Assembly: GCF_000426685.1 (NCBI RefSeq)
Contig: NZ_AUFV01000019.1
Coordinates: 1 to 64,000, forward strand
Origin: Solimonas flava DSM 18980
GTDB taxonomy: Bacteria > Pseudomonadota > Gammaproteobacteria > Nevskiales > Nevskiaceae
DNA: 64,000 nt
Direction: 5' to 3'
A model generated the notes under the pieces. The model was not told the DNA's origin. It searched no databases and saw nothing but the letters and a program-made list of their open reading frames with translations. Positions 33,562 to 42,052 of this stretch are shown in pieces (the first letter of the stretch is position 1; every line of letters begins with the position of its first letter). A program made the position numbers and the translations under genes.

Positions 33562-35289
33562 ATGAACAGTCCGGGCTATGCCGCTTCGCTGCCCGGCGCC
33601 AGCGCCGCTGCCGCCGCCGTGCCGGCGCATGCCGGCGCGCAGGCGAGCTGGATCCTCGGGCCGCGCCGCGATCTGCTGTTCATCGTCGCCGCCCCGCTGC
33701 TGGTCCTGGTGCTGGCGCTGGCGCTGTTCGGCTGGCGCGGCGCGGCGACGGCGACCTCGGTGATCCTGCTGACGCACGTGGTGATGACGGTCGCCCACCA
33801 TCTGCCGACCTTCATTCGCGTCTATGGCGACGTCGAGCTGTTCCGCCGCCACAAATGGACCTTCGTGCTCGCGCCGCTGCTGCCGTTCGGCTTCGCGATG
33901 GCGGTGCTCACGTACATCAACCTCAAGGGCTACCCGGTCGAGAACATCCTGTACCTGTTCATCGTCCTGGCGCTCTGGGATCCGTGGCATTTCCTGATGC
34001 AGCACTACGGCTTCACGCGCATCTATGACCGCCACAGCGGTGCGCCGCCGCAGCTGGCGGCGCGCATGGATCTGCTGCTTTCGGCCTGCTGCTTCATCGC
34101 CATCATGCTGCTGTGCGGCGACTGGCTGCCGTCGATCCTCGAGGATCTCTACGTCACCGCCGACCTGCCGCTGCTGATGCTGATGCCGGCCGGGATGATC
34201 GCGACGATGGAGCATCTGGCGGTGGTCGCCGCCATCGCCGCCGGCGGCGCCTATGCGTTCTATCTGCTGCACGGCCTGCGTCGCGGCTGGCGCATCAGCG
34301 GCATCAAGCTGGCGCTGTACGCGAGCTTCTTCGCCGTGATGTACCTGGCCTACACGCCGAACGCGTGGATGCAGTCCTGGGCGCCGGGCTGGAGCTTCAA
34401 GGTCGGCTTCGCCGTGGTCGGCATCGTGCACATGACGCAGTACCTGGCGATCGTCTGGCACTACAACCGCAACCTCGCGCGGCACGAGGGCCGGGCGCGG
34501 CCGGGCCTGTTCGCGCGCCTGCATGCGCGCGGCGGCTGGTGGATCGGCGCCGCGTACGTCGCGCTGTGCCTGGCCTACGGCGCGCTGCTGTCCGGCCAGC
34601 ACGACGCGCGCTGGCCGATGTCGGTGCTGCTGGCGCTGGGCTTCACGTCGACGCTGCTGCACTACTACTTCGATGGCTTCATCTGGAAGGTCCGCCATCA
34701 GCAGAACCGCGAGAACCTCGACATGCCGCAGGCGGCGAGCGGCGGCGAAGCCTCGTGGTGGTGCCACGGCAAGCCGCGCACGCCGTCGGCGGTGCTGCTG
34801 CGGCAGGCACTGTATTTCGGCGTGCCGATGCTGGTGCTGACGGTCGGCGCGATCGGCGTCTGGCAGCGGCCGAACGCCGGCTACGTAGGGTACATGCTGC
34901 AGGCGCACGTCCTGAACGAAGAGGGCCGCGTCGACGAGGCGGCTCGCCTCGCCGAGCAGGCGCTGGCGACGATGACGCGGCAGCTGCCGCTCGCCGAGCG
35001 TCTGGCGGAGCTGCAGCCGAGCGCCTCGCGCGACGCCGAGCTGGCGTTCCTGGTCCACGACCACGCGCGCTACGAGCGTCTGCTGCTGCCGACGCTCAGA
35101 GGGCAGGCGGTGAGTGTGGACGCGCGCCGGCAGTACCGCCTGGAGATCGAACGGGCGATCACCTGGCTGGAGCGTGCGCTGGCGCGGCCGGGCACGCCGG
35201 CGCATCCGGGCCGCGAGACGCTGAGCGCCGACGACGTGCGCCACGTGATCGAGGTGTGGCGTCGCGAGGCGGCGGCGATCGACAGCTGA
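33562..35289 (+). CDS. multi-pass membrane protein, unrecognised, histidine-rich
   Basis: 575 residues, start ATG 33562 with AGGGAGA upstream. I see about 10-11 membrane segments over residues 20-440. His residues cluster at their ends: TVAHHLPTF, WDPWHFLMQHYGF, VGIVHMTQY, WHYNRN and LHYYFDGFIWKVRHQ. Such placement resembles membrane enzymes that hold metal ions with His, but I do not recognise the family. The last 120 residues are soluble and helical (VDEAARLAEQALATM), like a short TPR tail. It heads the operon with the asparaginase-like and acetamidase genes and has its own ECF-type promoter, so it belongs to the same response. It could be an enzyme or a permease. Confidence 0.75.
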   Translation: MNSPGYAASLPGASAAAAAVPAHAGAQASWILGPRRDLLFIVAAPLLVLVLALALFGWRGAATATSVILLTHVVMTVAHHLPTFIRVYGDVELFRRHKWTFVLAPLLPFGFAMAVLTYINLKGYPVENILYLFIVLALWDPWHFLMQHYGFTRIYDRHSGAPPQLAARMDLLLSACCFIAIMLLCGDWLPSILEDLYVTADLPLLMLMPAGMIATMEHLAVVAAIAAGGAYAFYLLHGLRRGWRISGIKLALYASFFAVMYLAYTPNAWMQSWAPGWSFKVGFAVVGIVHMTQYLAIVWHYNRNLARHEGRARPGLFARLHARGGWWIGAAYVALCLAYGALLSGQHDARWPMSVLLALGFTSTLLHYYFDGFIWKVRHQQNRENLDMPQAASGGEASWWCHGKPRTPSAVLLRQALYFGVPMLVLTVGAIGVWQRPNAGYVGYMLQAHVLNEEGRVDEAARLAEQALATMTRQLPLAERLAELQPSASRDAELAFLVHDHARYERLLLPTLRGQAVSVDARRQYRLEIERAITWLERALARPGTPAHPGRETLSADDVRHVIEVWRREAAAIDS

Positions 35290-35319
35290 GCCGAGGGGCA
35301 CGGCGCCTGGCCGTGCGAC

Positions 35320-36381
35320 ATGAACGACATTGCGAACGACATGAAGATCCGTCTTGCGGTACTGCTGATCCTGATCGCGCCGGGCCTCGCCGTCGGCACT
35401 GCCGCCGCGGCCGCCGAGCCGCTGCCGCAGGTGCGCCTGTTCACGACCGGCGGCACGATCCAGAGCCGCGGCGCCGACCGCCAGACGCTGATGGAATACA
35501 ACGCCGGCAAGGTCACGCCGCAGGAGCTGATCGACGATCTGCCGGAGCTCAAGGGCGTCGCCGATCTCAGCTACACCGAGATCGCCAACGTCGGCTCGCC
35601 GTCGATGAAGACACCGCTGCTGCTCAAGCTGGCCAGCGAGGTCAACGCCTGGCTGGCGCGGCCGGAGGCGGCCGGCGCGGTCGTCACGCACGGCACCGCG
35701 ACGCTGGAGGAAACCGCGTACTTCCTCAATCTGGTCGTGCACTCCGACAAGCCGGTGGTGATGGTCGGTGCGATGCGGCCGTTCACCGCGGTCTCGCGCG
35801 ACGGCCCGTTCAATCTCTACAACGCCGTGCGCGTCGCGGCGACGCCGGCGTCGAAGGGCAAGGGCGTGCTCATCATGCTCAACGACGAGATCAATGCCGC
35901 GCGCGACACGACCAAGAGCAACACCTATCGCGTCGAGACCTTCGTCGCGCGCGACCTCGGGCCGATGGGCTTCGCCGATTCCGACCGCGTCGTCTACTAC
36001 CGCAAGCCGCTGTATCGGCACACCGCCCGCTCCGAGTTCGATGTCTCCGCGCTGAGCGATCTGCCGCGCGTCGACATCAGCTATACCTACCAGGACGCCG
36101 ACGGCGTCGAGGTCGACGCGTTCACCGCCGCCGGCGCCAAGGGCATCGTGCTGACCGGCGGCGCCGGCGATGCGCTGAAGCGCGCGCAGGACCAGGGCGT
36201 GGTCATCGTCATGAGCGACCGCAAGGGCGCCGGCCGCGTGATGACGAGTGCGCGCGTCGCCGCGCGCGGCATCGTCACCGCCGACAACCTGCCGCCGCAC
36301 AAGGCCCGCATCCTCCTGCGCCTGGCGCTGACCAGGACCACGGATCCGGCCGAGATCCAGCGCATGTTCAACGAATACTGA
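35320..36381 (+). CDS. asparaginase/glutaminase-family amidohydrolase A (altered pocket)
   Basis: 353 residues with a signal peptide ending near AAAAA, typical of periplasmic type II L-asparaginase. Catalytic residues are conserved: T46 in TTGGTIQS, T126 in THGTATLEE and K199 in ARDTTKS, with Y60 as well. However, the Asp that follows the second Thr (HGTD in E. coli AnsB, Asp90) is Ala127 here, and Gln59 of the AnsB GSQ motif is Pro94. Both normally hold the alpha-amino group of asparagine. The C-terminus keeps the family pattern (ARILLRLALTRT, ending NEY). It is probably an active amidase on a different primary amide. It lies 30 bases after the membrane protein. Confidence 0.88.
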   Translation: MNDIANDMKIRLAVLLILIAPGLAVGTAAAAAEPLPQVRLFTTGGTIQSRGADRQTLMEYNAGKVTPQELIDDLPELKGVADLSYTEIANVGSPSMKTPLLLKLASEVNAWLARPEAAGAVVTHGTATLEETAYFLNLVVHSDKPVVMVGAMRPFTAVSRDGPFNLYNAVRVAATPASKGKGVLIMLNDEINAARDTTKSNTYRVETFVARDLGPMGFADSDRVVYYRKPLYRHTARSEFDVSALSDLPRVDISYTYQDADGVEVDAFTAAGAKGIVLTGGAGDALKRAQDQGVVIVMSDRKGAGRVMTSARVAARGIVTADNLPPHKARILLRLALTRTTDPAEIQRMFNEY

Positions 36382-36400
36382 GAAGGCGGACGAGAGCCCC

Positions 36401-37516
36401 ATGACCCTACGCAAGAGCGTGCTGTGCCTGCTGCTCGCGGTGCCGCTGTGCGGCGCTGCGCAGGCCCAGGAAATTCCCCGGTACGCGCCGCCGCCGCCGC
36501 TGCCGGCCGACACCGCGGCGCTGCCGACGGTGGTGCTGATGTCGTACGGCGGCACCATCGCCAGCCGCGGCCAGCCGCGGCTCAACATCACCAACTACGG
36601 CGGCAAGGAGAACAAGCGCGTCGATCCGCAGGACTGGCTCGACGATCTGCCGGAGCTGCGCGGCATCGCCAACATCGTGCTCGACGACGCGCGCGGTCCG
36701 GCCGACGCGCCGTCGGCGGTCTACGCCGATCAGGTGCGCATCGCCAGGCGCATGAACGAGCTGGTCCAAGACCCGAAGGTGCAGGGCATCGTGCTGACGC
36801 ACGGCACCAACTCGATGGCCGAGACGGCGTACTACCTGAACCTCGTCGTCAAGACCGACAAGCCGATCGTGCTGGTCGGCTCGCAGCGGCCGTGGACCGG
36901 CCTGTCCGGCGACGGCCCGCGCAATCTCTACGACGCGGTCCGCGTCGCGGCCTCGAAGCAGGCCTGGGGCAAGGGCGTGCTGCACTGCATGGACCAGTTC
37001 ATCAACACGGCGCGCGACGTCACCAAGACCAAGGCGTATCGCGTGCAGACCTTCCAGGGCATCGACGTCGGCGCGATCGGCTTCGCCGATCCGGACCAGG
37101 TCGTGTTCTACCGCGAGCCGGTGCGCCGCCACACGAGCGCGTCCGAGTTCGCCGGCCGCGACTATCCGGCGCTGCCGCCGGTCGAGATCGCGTACTCGTA
37201 CCGCGATGCGCCGGGCTATCCGATCGACGCGATGGTCAAGCGCGGCGTCAAGGGCATCGTCGTCGACGGCACCGGCGCCGGTTCGCCGACCGCCGAGCAG
37301 ACCGCCGCGATCAAGCGCGCGCAGGCCAAGGGCGTGGTCGTCGTCGCCACCGCGCGTACGCGCGGCGGTCGCGTGCAGGACACGCCGCGGCGCCGCGACG
37401 CGCACATCGTGCCCGGCGACAACCTGCCGCCGGAGAAGGCCCGCATCCTCCTGCAGCTCGCGCTGACCAGGACCCGCGATGTCCAGGACGTACAGAGAAT
37501 CTTCGATGAATACTGA
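36401..37516 (+). CDS. asparaginase/glutaminase-family amidohydrolase B (altered pocket)
   Basis: 371 residues. The signal peptide ends AQAQ and is followed by a Pro-rich linker (YAPPPPLPADTAALP). Catalytic T52 (SYGGTIAS), T136 (THGTNSMAE) and K209 (ARDVTKT) are kept. The substrate alpha-amino-binding Asp is Asn137, the following Thr is Ser, and the GSQ loop is replaced by a longer Pro/Asp-rich segment (DDARGPADAP). It is paralogous to the preceding gene, 19 bases away, but well diverged. The likely substrate is an amide without a free alpha-amino group or a larger molecule. That is inferred from the missing contacts. Confidence 0.87.
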   Translation: MTLRKSVLCLLLAVPLCGAAQAQEIPRYAPPPPLPADTAALPTVVLMSYGGTIASRGQPRLNITNYGGKENKRVDPQDWLDDLPELRGIANIVLDDARGPADAPSAVYADQVRIARRMNELVQDPKVQGIVLTHGTNSMAETAYYLNLVVKTDKPIVLVGSQRPWTGLSGDGPRNLYDAVRVAASKQAWGKGVLHCMDQFINTARDVTKTKAYRVQTFQGIDVGAIGFADPDQVVFYREPVRRHTSASEFAGRDYPALPPVEIAYSYRDAPGYPIDAMVKRGVKGIVVDGTGAGSPTAEQTAAIKRAQAKGVVVVATARTRGGRVQDTPRRRDAHIVPGDNLPPEKARILLQLALTRTRDVQDVQRIFDEY

Positions 37517-38639
37517 AATGCGGCAGACGCCGCGCCGCCGCGCGGCCTGGCTTGCGGCGCTGTGCGCGGTGCTGGCAGCGCCGCTCGCGCCACCGCTTGC
37601 CCAGGCGGCCGCAGGCTACGACCACCACGTGCGGCAGACGCCGGCCAATGCGGTGATCGGCAACTTTCCGGCGCAGAAGCAGCCGATCCTGACGGTCAAG
37701 AGCGGCGAGACCGTGCGTATCGACGGCGGCGGCGGCAACCGCTGGGGCGACGAGGACCCGCAGACCTGGCTCAAGGACAACGGCCTGTATCTGAACGCCG
37801 AGCAGCGCACCGCGATCGAGGAGATCGCGCGCGTGGTCAAGCAGACGCCGCGCCAGCCGGGCATTCCCGGCGGACACCTGCTGGTCGGGCCGATCGCGAT
37901 CGAGGGTGCGATGCCCGGCGACACGCTGGAAGTGCAGATTCTTTCCGTCGAACCGCGCATCCCGTACGGCGTGGTCAGCATGCGGCCCGGCCGCGGCGGT
38001 ATTCCGGACGAGGTGCCGGCGCCGTACGCCAAGCTCATTCCGCTCGATCTGAAGCGCAAGCTCGGTCGGTTCGATCCGGGCATCGAGGTGCCGCTCGGCC
38101 CGTTCAACGGCGTGATGGGCGTGCTGCCGGCGGCGTCCGAAGGCAGCAATCGTCGCAGCGGCCCGCCGGGCTTGTTCGGCGGCAACCTCGACTGCAAGGA
38201 ACTGGTCGCCGGCACCCGGCTGTTCCTGCCGGTATTCCGCCGCGGCGCGCTGTTCTTCACCGGCGACTCGCATGCCGCGCAGGGCGACGGCGAGGTGACG
38301 GTGACCGCGATCGAGACGGCCAACACCGTGGTGTTCCGCTTCGTGCTGCACAAGGGTATGCGGCTGAGTGCGCCGCGCGCCGAAACGCCGACGCACTGGA
38401 TCACCTTCGGGCTCGATCCGGATCTCGACAAGGCCATGCAGATGGCGATTCGCGAGACCAACGCCTTCCTCAAGGAGAAGAAGGGGCTGGAGTTCGAGCG
38501 CGCGTTCGCGCTGTCGAGCATCGGCATCGATTTTCGCGTCACGCAGGTCGTCGACGACGTCAAGGGCGTGCACGCGATGATCCCGAAGGCGCTGTTCGTC
38601 GACGACAAGCCCAGGCCCATCCGCAGCGGACGGCCGTAG
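37506..38639 (+). CDS. exported acetamidase/formamidase-family protein
   Basis: 377 residues from ATG 37506, which overlaps the previous stop by 11 bases; ATG 37518 is an alternative that avoids overlap. A signal peptide (AAWLAALCAVLAAPLAPPLAQA) precedes the domain. FmdA/AmdA-family hallmarks are visible: DHHV near the N-terminus, GHLLVGPIAIEGAMPGDTLE, and GDSHAAQGDGEV with its conserved Asp/His/Glu cluster. Known members are usually cytoplasmic and cleave formamide or acetamide, so an exported form is unusual. It would fit as a last step releasing ammonia from small amides. Confidence 0.88.
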   Translation: MNTEMRQTPRRRAAWLAALCAVLAAPLAPPLAQAAAGYDHHVRQTPANAVIGNFPAQKQPILTVKSGETVRIDGGGGNRWGDEDPQTWLKDNGLYLNAEQRTAIEEIARVVKQTPRQPGIPGGHLLVGPIAIEGAMPGDTLEVQILSVEPRIPYGVVSMRPGRGGIPDEVPAPYAKLIPLDLKRKLGRFDPGIEVPLGPFNGVMGVLPAASEGSNRRSGPPGLFGGNLDCKELVAGTRLFLPVFRRGALFFTGDSHAAQGDGEVTVTAIETANTVVFRFVLHKGMRLSAPRAETPTHWITFGLDPDLDKAMQMAIRETNAFLKEKKGLEFERAFALSSIGIDFRVTQVVDDVKGVHAMIPKALFVDDKPRPIRSGRP

Positions 38640-38694
38640 GAAGACACGCGCGGCTGCCGCGCAAACCGCTGCATCGTTCCAAAGGGGGAATACG

Positions 38695-40254
38695 ATGTTC
38701 GATACGCAAGCGACGGCGTCCGTGACGGACGCCGGAGAACCGTCCGCGGCGTCGGCGCGTCTGTCGCGCCGCCGCTTCATCGGCGCGACGGCCGGCGCTG
38801 CCGGCGGCCTGGCGCTGCTGCGCTTCGCGCCGTCCGCGTTTGCCGCGCCGGCCGACGAGCTGCTGCAGAAGTCGGTCGTCGAGATCGCGGCGCTGCTCAA
38901 GGCCGGCAAGGTCAGCGCGGTCGAGCTCGTGCAGCGCTGCTATGCGCGCATCGACGCGGTGAATCCGCAGATCAACGCCGTGGTCGCGACCTGCCGCGAG
39001 CGTGCGTACGCCGAGGCCGCAGAAGCCGATGCGCTGCTCGCCGCCGGCAAGACCAGGGGGCCGCTGCACGGCGTGCCGTTCACAGTCAAGGATTCGTTCG
39101 ACACGGCCGGGCTGGTCAGCACCGGCGGCACGCTCGGCCGCAAGGATTTCGTGCCGGGCAAGGACGCGACCGTGGTCGCGCGTGCGCGCGCCGCCGGCGC
39201 GATCCTGCTCGGCAAGACCAACACGCCGGAGTTCACGCTCGGCGGCGGCGGCAAGGGCACGGTCAATCTGGTCTACGGCCTGACCCGGAATCCGTACAAC
39301 ACCGCCTACCAGCCGAGCGGTTCGTCGGGCGGCGCCGGCGCGATCGTCGCCGCCTGCGGCGCGTACTTCGACATCGGCTCCGACTACGGCGGCTCGATCC
39401 GCGGCCCGGCTTTCGCCAACGGCATCGCCGGCATCAAGCCGACCTACGGACGCGTGCCGCGCACCGGACACATCGTCGGCTACGGCGGTCCGTTCGACAA
39501 TTTCCAGGAGACCGGCCCGCTTGCGCGCGAGGTCGGCGATCTGGCGCTGCTGCTGCCGATCCTGGCCGGCCCCGACGGCCGGGACGCGGCGATGGCGCCG
39601 GTGCCGCTCGGCGATCCGGCCAAGGTCGCGCTCGGCCAGCTGCGCATCGCCTGGTACGTCAGCAACGGCCAGATGCCGGCCAGCGAGGAAATGCAGACCC
39701 TGGTCCGGCAGTGCGTCGGTTATTTCGAGAAGCTCGGCTGCACGATCCGGCAGGACGCACCGCCGAAGATGAAGGAACTGGCCGCCGCGCGCAGCACCTT
39801 CAGCGGCGCCGACGGCCGCGCCTACATGCGCCGCCTGCTCGCCCAGCACGGCACCAGGCAAGCCTCGCCGGGGCTGCGACTCGACGGCGCGGTGATCAGT
39901 GCGGCCGAGTTCACCGCCGCCTGCGAGCAGATGGACGCGATCAAGAGCGAGCAGCTGGCGTGGCTGGCGCAGTACGACCTGATCGTCTGTCCGGCGAGCC
40001 AGCGCGCGCCGATCCCGCTCGACTGGATGCCGCCGGGCGGCCGCGAGGCGCGCAGCGGCATGAGTTACACGAGCCAGTACAACACCACCGGCTGGCCGGC
40101 CGGCGTCGTGCGCGCCGGCACCTCGGCCAAGGACGCGCCGGGCCTGCCGATCGGCATCCAGATCGTCGGCCAGCCGTGGCGCGACGACGTCGTGCTCGCC
40201 GCGCTCGCGCACATCGAAAAGCAAACGGGCGGCTGGATCGCCCCGTCGATCTGA
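38695..40254 (+). CDS. Tat-exported amidase-signature hydrolase 13
   Basis: 519 residues. A twin-arginine signal, LSRRRFIGATAGAAGG, ends near AFAAPA. The triad is K132 (FTVKDSFD), S210 (SGSSGGAG) and S234 (GSDYGGSIRG). It belongs to a separate short subgroup with amidases 14, 16 and 17. This subgroup shares LLGKTNTPEFTLGG, GRVPRTGHIV and the C-terminal QPWRDD..LAA pattern. An AAGGGGGAA site lies before ATG 38695. It follows the acetamidase gene by 55 bases. CCGTAGGAAGAC at 38635 resembles part of the ECF -35, but no CGTC follows at the right distance. Confidence 0.9.
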   Translation: MFDTQATASVTDAGEPSAASARLSRRRFIGATAGAAGGLALLRFAPSAFAAPADELLQKSVVEIAALLKAGKVSAVELVQRCYARIDAVNPQINAVVATCRERAYAEAAEADALLAAGKTRGPLHGVPFTVKDSFDTAGLVSTGGTLGRKDFVPGKDATVVARARAAGAILLGKTNTPEFTLGGGGKGTVNLVYGLTRNPYNTAYQPSGSSGGAGAIVAACGAYFDIGSDYGGSIRGPAFANGIAGIKPTYGRVPRTGHIVGYGGPFDNFQETGPLAREVGDLALLLPILAGPDGRDAAMAPVPLGDPAKVALGQLRIAWYVSNGQMPASEEMQTLVRQCVGYFEKLGCTIRQDAPPKMKELAAARSTFSGADGRAYMRRLLAQHGTRQASPGLRLDGAVISAAEFTAACEQMDAIKSEQLAWLAQYDLIVCPASQRAPIPLDWMPPGGREARSGMSYTSQYNTTGWPAGVVRAGTSAKDAPGLPIGIQIVGQPWRDDVVLAALAHIEKQTGGWIAPSI

Positions 40255-40268
40255 AGCGGAGGCAGGCG

Positions 40269-41942
40269 ATGAAAGAAATGGACACGATGCACGATGCCCG
40301 GGCGGTCGACGCGGCTGACGTGGCGAAGCTCACGGATGTGGCGCCGGCGCTGCCGTCGCGGCGCAGCCTGCTCGGCCTGAAGCCGGCGCTGACGGTCGCG
40401 GCCGGTTCGGCGGCGCTGGCCGCCTGCGGTCCGCAACCGGCCGGCGCGCCGAAGCTGGAGACCGGCCGCAGCGGCGCCGCCGCGCCGGCGGCGAGCAGCG
40501 ACGCCAGCGACGAACTCATCTACATGTCGGCGACCAAGCTCGCCGGCCTGATCCGCGCCGGCAAGGTCACGGCGAGCGAGGCGGTCGAGGCGTATATCGC
40601 GCGGCAGCTCGCGGTCAACGACAGGCTCAACGCCGTGGTGATGAACTGCTACGAGCGGGCGCGCGCCGAAGCCAAGGCGTTGGACGCGCGCGCCGCGCGC
40701 GGCGAGTGGGCCGGCCCGCTGCACGGCGTGCCGATGACGATCAAGGATTCGCTCGACACCGAAGGCGTGATCTCGACCGGCGCGACCTACGGACGCCAGC
40801 AGTACGTGCCCGGCCAGGACGCGACGGTGGTGGCGCGCCTGCGCGCCGCCGGCGCGATCCTGCTCGGCAAGACCAACACGCCGGAGTTCACGCTCGGCGG
40901 CCTCGCCGGCATCAGCACGGCGAGCAATCTGCTCTACGGCTCTTCGCACAATCCCTACGATCTGACGCGCAGCACCTCCGGCTCGTCCGGCGGCGCCGGC
41001 GCGATCGTCGCCGCCGGCGGCGCGGCCTTCGACATCGGCTCCGACTGGGGCGGCTCGATCCGCGGGCCTTCGCACAACAACGGCATCGCCGGCATCAAGC
41101 CGACCTCGGTGCGCGTGCCGCGCACCGGCCATATCGTCGACTACGGCGGCATCTTCGATCTCTGGCAGCAGCTCGGCCCGATGACGCGCCGCGTCGAGGA
41201 CCTGGCGCTGATCACGCCGATCATCGCCGGCCCGGATTTCCACGACGTGTCGTGCGCGCCGGTGCCGTGGGCCGATCCGGCCAAGGTCGAGCTCAAGCCG
41301 CTGAAGGTGGCGTACTGCATCGACAACGGCGCCGTCGGCCGCAGCGCCACCGACGAGGACACCAGGAAGACCGTGCGCCAGGCCGCGCAGTGGCTGCAGG
41401 CGGCGGTCGCCGAGGTGCGCGAGGACGTGCCGCAGGCGACGCTGATGAAGCTCGCCGAGGCGCGCCGCCGCTTGACCACCGGCGACGGCTGGGCCTTCTA
41501 CCAGCGCCTCGCCGACAAGTGGGACACGCACAACATTTCGCCGTCGCGCAAGGCGGCGATGGACAAGGCCAAGCCGGCGAGTTCGGCCGAGCTGATCGAG
41601 GCCTGGCAGCAGCACGACGAGGCCAAGTCCGAAATGCTCGACTGGATGCAGGGCTACGACGTCTTCCTCTGTCCGGTCGCCGGCCAGCCGGCGCAGCCGA
41701 TCGATCAGGAAGCCGATCCGATGGCCGCCGGCAGCAGCGGCGCCGTCAACGGCTGGCCGTACACCGGCGCGTTCAACAGCACCGGCTGGCCGGTCGTCGT
41801 CGTGCGCTGCGGCAGTTCGGCGGATGGCAAGCTGCCGATCGGCGTGCAGGTGATCGCCGCGCCGTGGCGCGAGGACCTCTGCCTCGCGGTCGCGGCCTAT
41901 CTCGAAAGCAAGAGCGGCGGCTGGCGCAAGCCGCCGATCTGA
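40269..41942 (+). CDS. lipoprotein amidase-signature hydrolase 14
   Basis: 557 residues. A long N-region and a twin-Arg-like SRRSLLGLKP lead into a hydrophobic stretch ending in lipobox ALAAC (Cys53), so the mature enzyme is probably a Tat-exported lipoprotein. The linker GPQPAGAPKLETGRSG is flexible. The triad is K159 (MTIKDSLD), S239 (SGSSGGAG) and S263 (GSDWGGSIRG). It starts 14 bases after amidase 13 and is followed by a textbook terminator. It is closest to amidase 17, which has the same lipobox arrangement. Confidence 0.9.
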   Translation: MKEMDTMHDARAVDAADVAKLTDVAPALPSRRSLLGLKPALTVAAGSAALAACGPQPAGAPKLETGRSGAAAPAASSDASDELIYMSATKLAGLIRAGKVTASEAVEAYIARQLAVNDRLNAVVMNCYERARAEAKALDARAARGEWAGPLHGVPMTIKDSLDTEGVISTGATYGRQQYVPGQDATVVARLRAAGAILLGKTNTPEFTLGGLAGISTASNLLYGSSHNPYDLTRSTSGSSGGAGAIVAAGGAAFDIGSDWGGSIRGPSHNNGIAGIKPTSVRVPRTGHIVDYGGIFDLWQQLGPMTRRVEDLALITPIIAGPDFHDVSCAPVPWADPAKVELKPLKVAYCIDNGAVGRSATDEDTRKTVRQAAQWLQAAVAEVREDVPQATLMKLAEARRRLTTGDGWAFYQRLADKWDTHNISPSRKAAMDKAKPASSAELIEAWQQHDEAKSEMLDWMQGYDVFLCPVAGQPAQPIDQEADPMAAGSSGAVNGWPYTGAFNSTGWPVVVVRCGSSADGKLPIGVQVIAAPWREDLCLAVAAYLESKSGGWRKPPI

Positions 41943-41966
41943 GCCGTTTTGGAAGGTGGTGGGCCT

Positions 41967-41995
41967 GGGCGCCGCATGCGGCGCCCGATTTTTTT
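41967..41995 (+). terminator. intrinsic terminator after amidase 14
   Basis: GGGCGCCGCATGCGGCGCCC is a perfect 20-base palindrome (9-bp stem), followed by GA and seven T. It ends the 33.5-41.9 kb forward operon. Amidase 15 converges from the other side. Confidence 0.9.
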
Positions 41996-42052
41996 GCGTG
42001 CGCATCCGGCGGTTTGCGTGCGCGACCGCGCGCCGCCGCTTCAGTTCTGTCT

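Noticed and set aside
38630-38694. CCGTAGGAAGAC upstream of amidase 13 as a further ECF promoter
   Set aside because: The -35 core differs and CGCG, not CGTC, stands at the expected -10 position.
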